Source: Linum tenue (taxonomy: Eukaryota > Streptophyta > Magnoliopsida > Malpighiales > Linaceae). Taken from it: a DNA stretch of 64,000 bases. The stretch lies in contig CAMGYJ010000002.1 of NCBI GenBank assembly GCA_946122785.1, positions 58,491,703-58,555,702 of the forward strand, written 5' to 3'. Below the pieces are notes generated by a model. It searched no databases, was not told the DNA's origin, and saw only the letters and a program-made list of their open reading frames with translations. This document shows, piece by piece, positions 42,583 through 54,700 of this stretch. The stretch's first letter is position 1; every line of letters begins with the position of its first letter. A program made the position numbers and the translations under genes.

Positions 42583-43720
42583 ATGACAAGCAAGAGAAAA
42601 GGGAATTGGACAGTGGAGGAAGATAAGAACTTGTGCAGTTCTTGGGTGATGATATCGGAAGATGGAGCTGTGGGTGTCAATCAAAGGGATACAAGGTTCT
42701 GGGATAGAGTGGCGGCGCAATTTCGATCGAACGATCGAAACACATCTCGTACTATCAAAAGCATGGCTAATCGAATGGGCACAATCACCAAATACTGCAA
42801 GTGTTGGAATTCAGCTATCCAAAGGGCAGAGAGGAATCAACCAAGTGGCACGAATCAAATGGATGTGGTATGAATTCTCCGTCACCATCATTGTTATTTT
42901 TTACCTCGTTCATTAGTACGTGTGTTCTATTTTCTAACTCCTTTTCCATCTCATTCATTTATACGTATAGGAGCATATGGCTGAACAACTCTATTTAAGC
43001 GAGACCGGAGAAAAGGGGTGGACTTTTGGTCATTGTTGGTGGATCTTGAAAAGATGCCAAAAATTTCATACAGTGATATTAATGCCATCTTCAAATCAAA
43101 GCCGCATGAGTCAAGGTTCTGATGGTTCTCCCATGGGTCTTGGTTATCAATCAACACCACAGACAGACCTCAATGACACAGAAGGAGACGAAGAAACTCC
43201 ACCATTCGTCGGAGAAACTCCACCATTCGTCGAAGAAACTCCACCATTCGTCATATCTCGCCCTGCTGGACGCGACAAACAAAAGGCAGCTAAGAAGAAA
43301 GGAAAGGGGGTTGTCGAGTCATCGGAGAGCTACACTGCTCAATTGCTGGAGTATGGAAGTGAGTTGAAGGATAGGCATGCTTTGAGGACTGAGTATGAGC
43401 GAAGAAGGATGGAATTCCAAGAACAAAAATCAAAGCGTGACCAAGAAAAGTGGGAAGTTGAGAAAAAAGAGAGGGAAGCAGCACTATTTCGGAACAATCT
43501 TGATCTTATTGAAAAGGACTTGTCGAAGTTGACACCAAGAAAGAGGAAGTTTTACAAAAATCATCAAAACATGCTCCTAGGGTATGATCAAGATGATCCC
43601 AACTCTGTTCCCGACTATTCATCCAACGCAAGTCAAACTGGAGGTGGAGATGGAAATGGAGGAGGAGATGAAGGTGGAGGAGATTACGGGAATTACTATT
43701 CCCTTCTGGGTGATTATTGA
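42583..43720 (+). CDS. PIF/Harbinger ORF1 protein (Myb/SANT-like, NAM-associated C-terminus)
   Basis: A two-exon gene: 42583-42867 joined to 42971-43720, 344 residues, intact. The N-terminus KGNWTVEEDKNLCSSWVMIS with FWDRVAAQF is the Myb/SANT-like DNA-binding trihelix of PIF-type ORF1 proteins. The middle has a triple repeat of TPPFV. A charged coiled-coil-like stretch (RTEYERRRMEFQEQKSKRDQ) and a Gly-rich acidic tail follow. In autonomous elements the partner works with the DDE transposase; here the adjacent transposase is truncated. Host genome annotations often mislabel such proteins as glutathione S-transferase T3-like. Intactness may mean recent insertion. Confidence 0.85.
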
Positions 43721-44699
43721 CATGTTATGTGTTTCTTTTTTTATCATTTCAAGTGTTGTGTGTTATTTTTAAACTTTATCATTTTCAAGTGTTGTGTGTA
43801 ATATTTAAACTTTATGATTAGCAAGTGTTGTGTGTAAACCCAAATTAGGTCCATAATTTTTTGCTAAAAAAAATTCGGTCTCGAAATTCAACAAAATTCT
43901 ATCGAAAAATTTGTATTTAAAAATGATGACGAACTATACAAAAATTAACATGAACAAATTATGTTAAAGTTTCGATAAGTACATTTTTCAATAAATGGAA
44001 AAACTGGAAATATTAAGAACCCCAAATATGGAATTTGTTGCATTGGAGCAAAAGAAGGGAAAATGGGGTCCAATCCCCAAATTTGGGGTTCAAGGCCCCT
44101 ATATTTGGGGTTTTGCATTGGACTTGGCCTTATGAACTTGTTGAGCATAATTTTATATGACTGATCTTCCATGGTTGTTTTATCTGTGACTCATCTATTT
44201 CACTCCATTCATGGATTTAATATAAAGTTATGTTTATTTGCTACTATTTGTAGCGTGAACTTTAATTTAAAAAATTTATACTTTAAAATTTTAGAAATAT
44301 CAAATTTCTCATAATTAGAAAAGTTCTACATTTTCATCTGAGAGAATTTATTTCCTACATTATCCAATACTCTTTCCAATATATTTTCTATATTTCCCGA
44401 GCTGCTTTGATTAATTTAATTAAGTGTAAACATGTTATTTGATAAAAAATTAGAAATTATATTTTTCATTAAATGCTAATTGTCGCAGTTACCAAACAAT
44501 TCCCATTTTAAAATAATTTTTTCCAACAATTATGAGAGTTATAATATTTTGATTGTTGAATATATAAAAATTCGGAGTATTGTGTTAATTGATGTTGTTT
44601 GTACATGCTTGTTTCAAGTTCAGATCTCAAACCAACCTGTTCATGCACAAGATAAACTGCTAATTGTTGATGTACTAATCATGAATGAAAATGACAAAC

Positions 44700-45620
44700 T
44701 ATTTTTGTCACAATATTTGTTTCATACAACGTGAATTAAATTGACGAAATGTGGACAAAATATTCGTCACGGCAAAATATCGCAAATTGTGACAGATATG
44801 CTTTGTCATAATACTGGTTAAAAATGTGACAAAAAATAAAAATATGATAAACCATGTGACAATCAATATCGTCACAACCTACAGGTTCATCACAATACGT
44901 ATCTGTAAATAATGTCTATTGTGAAAAAATGGTAGCGTGTGGTCTAGTGATGGCAATGGGGCGGGGCGGGGCGGGTATCTCAATTCCCATGCCCCGCCCC
45001 ACACTACTACGGGTCGGGCGGGTAAAACCCGCGCGGGTACGGGGCGAGGCGGGTCGACCCACTCTTACATGTTGTTAAAAAAAAAAAATACAAGTAAATT
45101 TTACTTTTTACAATAAAACGTAGGGAAAAACACTTCAAGAATGAAAAATATTGATAATAGAATGGATAATTGAGCCTAACAAGTTGAAAGATCGACTCTA
45201 ACTAGTTGAAGAAAAGTCAAAATAGGAGAAATATGTATAGATATTGTAAGAAATTGAGATAAAATGAGTCTAGAACGGGGCGGGGCAGGGCGGGTCGGAA
45301 GTAGATACCCATGCCCCGCCCCATCGCGGGTCAGGTCGGGTAATACCCGCGGGGCGGGTTGAAATTGCCATCATTAGTGTGGTCACAACAATATCACCTT
45401 GTTATTACAAATTATGCTCGCCACAATACGATAAACCACTATTGTGATGAAACCTAACATGTTTGTCACAATAGATCTATTACGATGGGGCCATTGCAAC
45501 ATAATTTTGTGACAAAGAATTTCGTCACAAGAGGAATGTTGTGAAGAAATAGACAACTATTGTCTATTGTAACAAAAAAAACTATAGGTCATAATAGACA
45601 CACAAAAAAAATGTTGTAAA
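44700..45620. repeat. Arrays of gtcacaa / ttgtgac words around a nested MITE
   Basis: On both sides of the element at 44945-45376 the sequence is studded with ttgtgac/gtcacaa and near variants in both orientations (for example 'ttcgtcacggc', 'tttgtcacaatag', 'ttcgtcacaagag'). Dense short subterminal words like these are typical of CACTA (En/Spm) ends. No CACTA terminus or transposase was recognised. Confidence 0.5.
44945..45376. mobile_element. hAT-like MITE, 'gccccgccc' family, intact
   Basis: TIRs TAGTGATGGCAATGGGG and AAATTGCCATCATTA lie between a perfect 8-bp duplication, gtgtggtc (44937-44944, 45377-45384). The arms are dense in ggggcgggg. A degenerate inverted relative is at 16322-16738. 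Confidence 0.93.
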
Positions 45621-45777
45621 CATGATTTTCATACTGTATGAAATATTTTATTTTATTTAAATATGGACGTAAATTTGAACATATTTGCATTCGAATATGT
45701 TGCCTCCATAATCCATTGATGATTTCTTACTTTCTCTACATGTTTTGCCAAAACCAATATTAACTCACATAAACTAA

Positions 45778-47017
45778 GGGGTCGTTTGGAAGTTGTGATT
45801 GTTAGAGTTGTGTTTGTTAAATACATGTATTGTGCACAATACAATGTTTGGAAGTGTCAATTTGTAAAACAATGCATGTATTGTTTTGTGTAGGTCCCAC
45901 CAACAATCACAAAAAATGATGCATTATACAATCTCAACTAAAAGTTGAGATTGTTTCTTTTAGATTTGTGTCCACTTTTTCTTTCCATTTATATCCCAAT
46001 ATTTTTTGTTTAATACTAAAAGGTGAGGGTAAATGTGACATTTCCCTATAAAGTAACTTTATGCAAATAAATATATAAACTAGAATCTCAACAACCAAAC
46101 AATGTATTGTCAAAATGCATCTATTGTATCTATGCATGCAGTGGCGGAGCCACTCATAAGGTTGGGGGGTGCAAGCACCCCCCTTGGCTTGGAGGAGCCG
46201 CAAAAATTTACGAAAGGAAAAGTAAGTTTGGGGAATTACCCTTGACCGACTAATACTAAACAATCTTACTTACAATCTTCACTTGATGAGTTTCTAATAA
46301 ATCTTACGATTCTTTATATAAAATATCAAGTTAATTCTAAAATTAAACCTACAACTATTATGTTCCCATAAGAAGTTCTCCCAACAATTGTTTTTCCCCC
46401 TGTTGATACTAGTACGGTTCATACCAATTACCACAAATCTAATGATATTTCTCTGTCATAAGTTGAATTGATGTATTATTTTACCTACCATTTGATGGCA
46501 GGTTTAAAAACTCTCAAAGGGTTGACGAGTTAGAAAAAAAGTGAAAACAAATAAGCACAAACCGTATCTATCTAGTTATTTAGTTCTCAAGTTGACAATT
46601 ATCTGTATGTTGCAACTATAAGTGTGGGAAGATAATTTTCACTCATGAATATACAAAAAATTATATTCAAAATTGGATAAACGATGAGTTGGTGACATAT
46701 ATTGAACAAGAGTTGCATGCTGGTTTGCACAAGGAATGTGTTCTACAATGTTTTCAGAATATGAAATCTCTTCGTTGTTCATTATAAGTGGTGTGAGTCG
46801 AATTATTATTATGTAATTGTAAAAATATTGAGTATTTTGCTGGCAATTTTTTATTTCGTTTAATGTTGACTTTTCTATTATATATAGTTGATTTTTTACG
46901 ATATGAATAAGCACCCCCTTGACCAATTTTCTGGCTCCGCCACTGTATGCATGTATTTATATTGTAGTGATTCATTACAATACAACGATTTAACATTCGC
47001 AACTTCCAAACGAATCC
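45778..47017. mobile_element. Tourist-like MITE interrupted by a hAT element
   Basis: TIRs GGGGTCGTTTGGAAGTTG and CAACTTCCAAACGAATCC (start and end, one in reverse complement) are flanked by TAA on each side (45775-45777, 47018-47020). Removing the nested hAT element and one copy of its duplication leaves about 425 bp, a usual MITE size. Subterminal words 'acatgtattg' / 'caatgtattgt' recur. Confidence 0.88.
46139..46945. mobile_element. hAT element with CAGTGGCGGAGCCA termini, nested
   Basis: CAGTGGCGGAGCCA at the left and TGGCTCCGCCACTG at the right are perfect 14-bp TIRs. They are bounded by the 8-bp duplication tatgcatg (46131-46138, 46946-46953). About 0.8 kb, no transposase frame. It sits inside the Tourist-like MITE and so is the younger of the two. 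Confidence 0.93.
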
Positions 47018-47523
47018 TAATTATACCATCAACCGTATCATACAAGATAAAAATATGAATCGATTTGATCACAACGTTGCTTAGTTATGTGCATTATCGT
47101 GGAGCACTTGAAAGTTCCAAAAAAGTGCGCGCTCTGTACAGTGACAACCCATGCATGCTTAACATGTGGGCAAGGCAGCAGAGCAGAGCAGGGGCCACCA
47201 CCACAACCTGTCGACAGATTTCTCAATCACACACCAATCCAATACTCCGCTCACTCTCTTTCTAACTATTCTTACTTTTTATATTGTCATTATTGGAATG
47301 ACAACCACCATTATTATCGATCCTCTCACCTACCCAAAGATCTCTTATATCTGATTAATTGTATAAAAAAAGATTATCCCATATGGCCATATCTTTTCAA
47401 TTCCACCAACCAAAAGCTTGCATGCACTATAATAAGCCCAAAACCCTACATAAGGAAAGACATTCCCCAGGACCCAAAACTTCTCATCATTAATCTCTAG
47501 CTAGCTAGACACTCACCTCAATC

Positions 47524-48718
47524 ATGGAGTTGGTAGGCAAAAGTGGCGGCGAAGAAAGCACGAGGGAGCTTCTCGAAGCCCAGATCCAAGTATGGCACCA
47601 CGCCTACAACTTCGTCACCTCCATGGCGGTCAAAGCCGCCGTCGAGCTGGGCCTGCCGGATGCCGTCCAGGCCCACGGCGGCCCCATCTCCCTCCCGGAG
47701 CTCACCTCCGCATTGGGCATCCCCCAGCCCAAAGCCCAGCACTTCCACCGCCTGCTCCGCGTCATCGTCAACTCCGGCTACCTCTCCCTCCACAAACCGC
47801 CACGGGGTCACGCAAATGATCATCACCAGGAAGTCAGTCGTTACTCTCTGACGACCGCCGGCCGGCTCCTGACGCGGGACAACCCGTACAAGGCCGGCGC
47901 ATACCTCCGGATGGTCATGGCTCCGCTCCTCATGGACCCGTACCAGTCGATGGCCACGTGGCTGAAGAGCGACCGGGAGGGCACGACGCCGTTCTCGGAG
48001 GCCCACGGCGGCAGGGAGGCGTGGGAGTTCATGGCGGCCGAGCCGGAGTTCGCCGGCCTGTTCAACGAAGCCATGGGCGGGGACAGCCGCCTGATCGCGG
48101 AGCTGGTGGTCAAGGACGGCAGGAACGCCTTCCAAGGCGTCCGGTCACTCGTCGACGTGGGCGGTGGGACCGGCTACCTCGCCAAGGCCATCGCCGCCGC
48201 GTTCCCCCACGTGGATTGCACCGTGCTCGACCTGCCACACGTCGTCTCCGGATTGGGCGGAGGCGGCAACTTGAAGTACGTGGCGGGTGACATGTTCGTC
48301 CACGTCCCCGAGGCCGACGCCGTCATTCTCAAGGTGACTTTTTTTTTTTAAACGAAATTAATTTGTTTTTTTTTTCGTCGTAAGTAAGTAAATAAATAAA
48401 TAAATAAAATATCAGTGGGTTCTGCACGACTGGAGCGACGAGGAGTGCGTGAGGATTCTGGAGAAAGCGAAGGCGGCGGTGAGCAGCAAGGGGAGGTTGG
48501 GGAAGGTGATGGTAATCGAGATGGTGGTGGGGAACCAGAGCCTGGACGAGAAGTCGGTGGGCGTGCAGTACGGGTTCGACATGGGAATGATGATCTCCGT
48601 GACGGGGAAGGAGAGGGACGAGGAGGAGCTGGCCAAGCTCTTCTTTCAAGCCGGCTTCACCAGCTACCACATCAATCCCATTCTCGGCACCAGAGCTCTC
48701 ATCGAGGTCTACCCATGA
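47524..48718 (+). CDS. Plant COMT-type O-methyltransferase (resveratrol/flavonoid OMT-like)
   Basis: An S-adenosylmethionine-dependent methyltransferase of phenolic hydroxyls. Two exons, 47524-48333 and 48416-48718, give 370 residues, the normal size. The N-terminal half has the dimerisation fold (WHHAYNFVTSMAVKAAVELGLPD, residues about 24-46). The SAM-binding LVDVGGGTG motif is near residue 211, followed by CTVLDLPHVV and GDMFVHVPEADAVILK. Exon 2 starts with WVLHDWSDEECVRIL, whose histidine is the catalytic base, followed by conserved glutamates in VIEMVV and GKERDEEEL. The ending LIEVYP is family-typical. The single intron falls at the usual K/W junction. The N-terminus resembles trans-resveratrol di-O-methyltransferase-like proteins; the substrate cannot be told from sequence. 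Codons are strongly G/C-ending, unlike the AT-rich surroundings. Confidence 0.95.
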
Positions 48719-51700
48719 CGTCATGTGTGTTTTCAGAATAATTAAGCATGGGCAATTATTAATTATGATCAGGCAGCCCCGTTGTCGTCGTTAATATATT
48801 GGATTAGCTAGAGTGTTGTTGGTGTACGAGGAAGTATTACCCCGTACGGTTCTTGTTCTGAATAATAAGTATTTATTGGCGACGACATGGTAAGGTTATT
48901 CTCTTGATTTGATGTGTTTTTCCCCACGCGTGATAATAAAAAGGGTAGGGTGTCTAATTCGTGGAATGTATTAGGTATGTGTGGGTGTGACATGTGTACA
49001 TGTTGTGATCTTGCGCCCAATGTCTAGTGAGAGGGGCTGAGATCAGGTGACTAAGGGGGTCCCCTTAGTCACATGGCTAAGTGAATCTCAGCCACTCAAC
49101 CTCATTAAAATCCAAGGACTCCTATTAATCTAATTTAATGAAGGGCAATGTAGTAATTCAATGTTTATTTTTAACTTTTAATTATAAAAGAAATATTAAA
49201 AAATCAGCGCCGCGTCCCTTTGCGTCGCCTCCCTCCCCGTCCGGTTAATTGCGCCGTCTCCGGCCTCCCCTCCCCGTCGGTTGCGTCGTCTCCGACTTCC
49301 TGGGCGCGCGCCATTATATTATTTTTCTTCCTGGGAGCCATTATTCCATTCCCAAAAGAGAGAGAGAGAGATTTTATGATCGGAAAATTTTTTTCGGCGA
49401 ACATCGTCGCCGGAGAAAAATTTCCCGGCGACAGTGCTAATTTTGTGATGTTTGTTGGCATATTTTGTAATGTTTGTATGTTTTGTTATTTTGTAATGTT
49501 TGTCGATTTTTTTTGTAATGTTTGTAAACTTTGTTATTTTTGTGCACCATGTTTGTAAACTTTGTCATTTTTGTGCACCATGTTCGTAATGTTTTTTTAT
49601 GTCTAAAAAACACCCAGGTTGACTTTGGGAAGGAGCCCCTCTATATAGGGATGGAGCCTCCAAAGTCAACCCGGGTGTTTTTTCCCGTTCGTATGGATTG
49701 TCGGTCTAGTTTGTCATTTTTGTCCACCATGTTCGTACTGTTTGTATGTCTAAAAAACACTCAGGTTGAGTTTGGGAAGGAGCCCCTCTATATAGGGATG
49801 GAGCCTCAAAAGTCAACCCGGTTGTTTTTTCTTTTTGTATGGTTTGTATTGTTTGTCAGTCTAGTTTGTATTGTTTGTACAGTTCATACGTTTGTAATGT
49901 TTGTAAATCTGTTTGTATGTTTTGTCGCTCTAGTTTGTACTGTTCGTATGTTTGTATGGTTTGTACTGATTGTAAATCCGGTTTGTATACTTCGTAATTT
50001 TCCATAATACCCAAACTACCCCTGTCATTAATTAAATAGCCCTTCCCACTTTTTAACTATTGGATTGAAGTATTCAGATCTAATGGCTAGGAGGGACTTA
50101 GCCAAGTGACTAAGCACCCCCCCTTAGTCACCAGATCCGCTCTCTAGTGAGAGGCCTCTCAAATTGGGATTGGGGCCAAGGCCTGGGCAAAAGACCCTTG
50201 TCTCGAGGAGGAGCAATGGTTCTAGGGAAATTAGACAAGGGAGAAGAAGAAGAATAGAGAAGCTAGGAAGTGGAAGAGAGGTAGAGTAGAGAAGAAAGAA
50301 AGGGTTGGCTAGCTTCGAGGGAGCCTTCCTCCTTCAGGGGGTTTCTTGGCTTGGTAATTGTCTGCCATTTTATTCCATTCAACCAAACTTAAATAGCAAT
50401 AAAGACTCAAACGACTCTCAGTCATTGAGGCCTACAAAACAGGGGATGATCTCAACAAAGAAAACAAACAGCAAAATAAAGGGAACAAACTGAGATGGGT
50501 CTCTAACGGTATAGAAAAGCTCAATGAGCTTAGGGTTTGTAGGGTTAGAAGAGAGAAGAAGAAGGTAGAGGCGGCACAAAATGAGGGAACCCGCAAGGAG
50601 TGATTCTCCTCTGCTGCATTGTATTTATACCAAAGTGAGAGTTTTTTCCAGAAATAGCACCTTTAAAAAAAAAATTACAAAACTAGCACCCTCCCAAAAA
50701 TATTTACAAAACTAGCACCCTTTTTTATTGACCGCACCCTTGTGGTGCGTTTTACAAATAAACCGCATCCTCCAGATGCGTTTTATATGTAAACCGCACC
50801 CTCCAGATGCGTTTTATATGTAAACCGCACCTGGAGGGTGCGTTCTATTCTGGTGGGCCTAAAACGCACCTTGGCCATGCGTTTTCATGTCTGGCCTACA
50901 TAAAACGCATGGCCGAGGTGCGGTTTAGGCCTGACCTACCCAAACCGCAGCTTAGTGATGCGGTTTATTCCTCCAAGAACAAACCGCATTGCTAAGGTGC
51001 GGTTTGGCCATGTAGATATAGAGATAAAAATCAAAGTACATAGAGATAAAAATCAACTCAAAATACATCTCAAGGAAGTCCACGAGCGGATGCGGAACCC
51101 ACAGTTTTCTTGCTCCTTGTACGTTTGCCGACGGGAGTAACAACGGGTGGTGGAGGTGGCAAGTTTCGAGCGGCCGAGGTAGTGTGGCGCTCGTCGGTGC
51201 TATGTCGGCGGGGAAGCGGCACTTCCGGGGTCGATCGGGCGACATCGGCGCTCATACGGTGAGGAGTAGGAGGCCACTGCTGATGAGGTCGATTCCATGG
51301 GGTGAACTCGTGTTGGCCTGTCGTGGAGGAGCCATCATGCCAAGTCCCAGATGATGTTTGGCGGGGAGATTGTCGGGAATCGTAGTATGTTTCGCGGGGA
51401 TCGTTGTATGAGATCGAGGTGGGAGATAATGGGGCTTGGTGGAAACTCTGAGAGGATTGATGGTAGGTCGAGCGGGGATCGTAGTATGAGCTTTGGTGGT
51501 GATCGTTGTGGAAGAAGGGGCGTAAATCTTGGGATGAAGTCGGGCCGACATCTTGTGAAATAGTCGGGCGGGGAGATGGGGCGGAGGACGGGCGGGGAGC
51601 TTGGGTGGAACTCGGTCCGGCACCTTGGGTGGAACTTTGTCCGACACCTTGGGTGACAACCAATGGGGGCGGCACTCTCCACCCCCCATATGGCGTTACC

Positions 51701-54700
51701 TCGGGCTCGATGGGCCTTTCCCGAACCCTCTTGCTCTTCTTTCTCTCGTATGGTGGTGGAGGTGCGGGGACATCAAGTTGTACCAGAGGTGGTGGGGGTG
51801 CGACCGCGGGCGGATATCTACGATGATCCCGGCCCTGAGCTCTGATACAGCCAAGTAGACTGTTTGCAATCCTCCTGATGAAGCCCACATCTTCATTTCC
51901 CAACTCATTTCTTCCGGTAGTAATATCTTTAATCCGCTCGACCCCATCAGCCTAAATCAAAAAAAAGGAAAAAAAAAGGTTAGAAAGAGATTTTAGGAAC
52001 CAAGTAATAAATCATAGTATGTTTAGACTGGTTATACTTACTAATGCACCATCGGCCGCACCCTCCGGAGTCATGTAACGAACCGATGTTTGCTGATATA
52101 GATCCAAGTATGGGTCATGATACCCCATTCGGCCCACTTGATTTGGAGTGACAATATCCTGTAGTTGTCGGTTCTCCCAAATTGCGATGAATTCCCTCAA
52201 CTTCGTGGGCCAATCGCGAGTACCTTGCCGACCATCTCGGCCATGGAAGGCCTTTTGACTTTCGGGGACCTCCAACGGAATGCACTGTTCCCGACCAAAC
52301 TGACGGAGGCATCGATCCGGCAAGTGCCACTCCACGGTCCCAAAACAAATTAGAGGAACCCTCGTGCACCATTGCCCGATATGACCGGGGAATTGCTGGA
52401 GATGCCATTGAACGATGTTCTCCGGGTATGGATCGAAGATGATTTACAAGAAAGAAATGAGTAACGTAAGATTAATTAATTAGAAAAATACATGTTGTCC
52501 CATGAAAAACAAATATAAATGGATCGCAGTATAGAAGTTACCTCTCCTTCCCAAAGTCGCTCAAACCTCCTCCGATACTCCTCCAACTTGTGTTGGGCAA
52601 GGTTGTCGCATGTTGTGTGTCCAAGCCACCTTATTAATAAGACAAGAATGAAACTACAATAAGCTAAAACACAAGACAAAATGTGTTATGACTACATGAT
52701 GGGGTATGAGAAGTTTACCTTGCTCCATAAGCTTCACCTCTTAGGGGATGATCGATTGGCCAATCCTTGTCTGGACGTTGGGCCGGTGCAAGCCATGGCA
52801 TATGCTCCCAAGCCCAAAATTGGACGATGAACATTGCGCCGCTGACCTCCCTCACGGCTTTTAGAGACCCATTGCACAAGTTGTTGTAGATGATAGCTAG
52901 GCAAGCGGATGCCCAACTATACTCCCCCATCTCCTCCCAACTACTGAAGATGATCCTAAGCCATCCACAACTAAGGAGATTGCTTGATTTCTTGGAGAAG
53001 AACACTCCTCCGATCATGCCTATGAGATAGACACGAGCATATCTCTCCTTCTCATCCTCCGGACTTTCCTCGGTTAGGGGGTGACTCTCGTAATGCTCTC
53101 TAAAATACTTCGTCAACCATGTAATTGAGACTTGGTGTTTCCTCATTGGTGGCATGCGATCGGTCGCATCAACGCAACCCTTCACCGGTACTTTCACTCC
53201 CAAATGACTGTGGATGAAATGCTGCCAACCGGGCATACCGTCACAATCCTCGGGGGGATGATCACTCACGCACACCGGTTTGCCGTCGATGGGCAGATGG
53301 GTTAGGATGGCGACATCCTTTAGCGTGATGGTGGCCTCTCCTTCTCTAAAGTTGAAACAATGGGTCTCCTTTCTCCATCTCTCGGCTAATGCGGTGATGA
53401 GTTGGCGATCGATTTGGATGCCGTTAAAATGCCTAATCGAGTCTAACCGTGCCCTTTTGAGAAATGGCAAGATAGCTGGGTGGAATGGGAGCGCATTGGT
53501 GGTACCCCTGTAGCGGATTATTGTTTGTGCCTCCTAGCAAAAATGTACACGTTAATTATTATTAGTAAGGGTTTTTTTTCGTATAACTAAATTAATTAAA
53601 TTAAATTATGCGACATAAAACATAATTTTATTATCATAAAAAGACATTTCATATTATCATAAAACAAACGTCCTAAATTAATTAACATAATAACATTGTC
53701 AATGAATAATAATTTAAAGAGGTACATACATATTAGGGCTAATACCACTGGGAAACCCGAACTATTAACTTTGTGTCATTTGTGTCCTAAAGTATTCGAT
53801 ATGACATTTGTGTCCTAAACTATTTTTCCGTTAGAGTTGACTAGCGTTGACCGTTAGTTTTTAACAGAAAGTCTAGTCAGCGCTTATGTGGCATCTGATG
53901 TGGAACTTTTATTATTATTTATTTATTCTTATTGCTTAAAAAATAATTAAAAGGAACATAATTGGAAAATTGAAAGCCTCCGCCACCACCAAAATCCTCC
54001 TCCTCTGCGAGTCCTCTCCTCTGCTTCTCGAGCCGCCGGGAACTCCGGTCAGCTCTCCCCTCCGCTGCCTCCTCACCTCCGTTCCCGCCCGTCGCCAAAT
54101 ACTTATTAGCTGAAGGCCAAATTGACGCCTCCACAAATCTGATCCTCTCCACGCATCCCAAATTGACGCCTCCACTGATCTTATCCTCTCCTCGCATCCC
54201 TAATCGATTGCCACATCCCACTTGATCGAGTCCTCCTCTTCCAGTCACTCCAATCGAGGCGATTCTTGTTCCGTCACTGGGCAATTCTACCTAAGATGGA
54301 GAGAAGGGATGATGAATGGTCAAAATTGCGGTGAGATGGTTATCTATGAAAGAGAAGGATTCGGCCTTCAAGCTTCTAACTCAATCCTTGATTTCTTGGT
54401 GCAGCTGCTGAGAAGAAAACAAAACGGGATCAATATCTGTTGATCGTCACCAGTGGGGGGCTGAATCAGGAGAGAACGAGGGTGAGAACCCATTCTTTCC
54501 GTCAACGTTCACCCAATCTTCGGTCTCCTGTCCAGCGGTGGCGCCGATTGGGTTGGAGTTCAGTTCATCAAAGGGGAAGAAGAATAACGGGAAAGGCCCT
54601 AGTTAAATTTAAAACTCGACAGCAATCGTCGTCGAACAAGCAATTTTCGGTGGTTTTCGCTTTGAAAACAAAAACCCATCAACGCAGCTGCTTCTTCGAT

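Larger units (their letters stand above)
41358..44129. mobile_element. PIF/Harbinger element (ORF1 plus truncated transposase)
   Basis: This is the span holding the two PIF/Harbinger genes described separately, arranged head to head. Candidate ends share a GTCCAATG motif: AGTCCAATGGAGCTTGCATTTATGGGG near 41371 and the complement of CCCC..TTTTGCATTGGACTTGGCC near 44090-44129. The exact TIR limits and the 3-bp target duplication could not be fixed, so the boundaries are approximate. Confidence 0.6.
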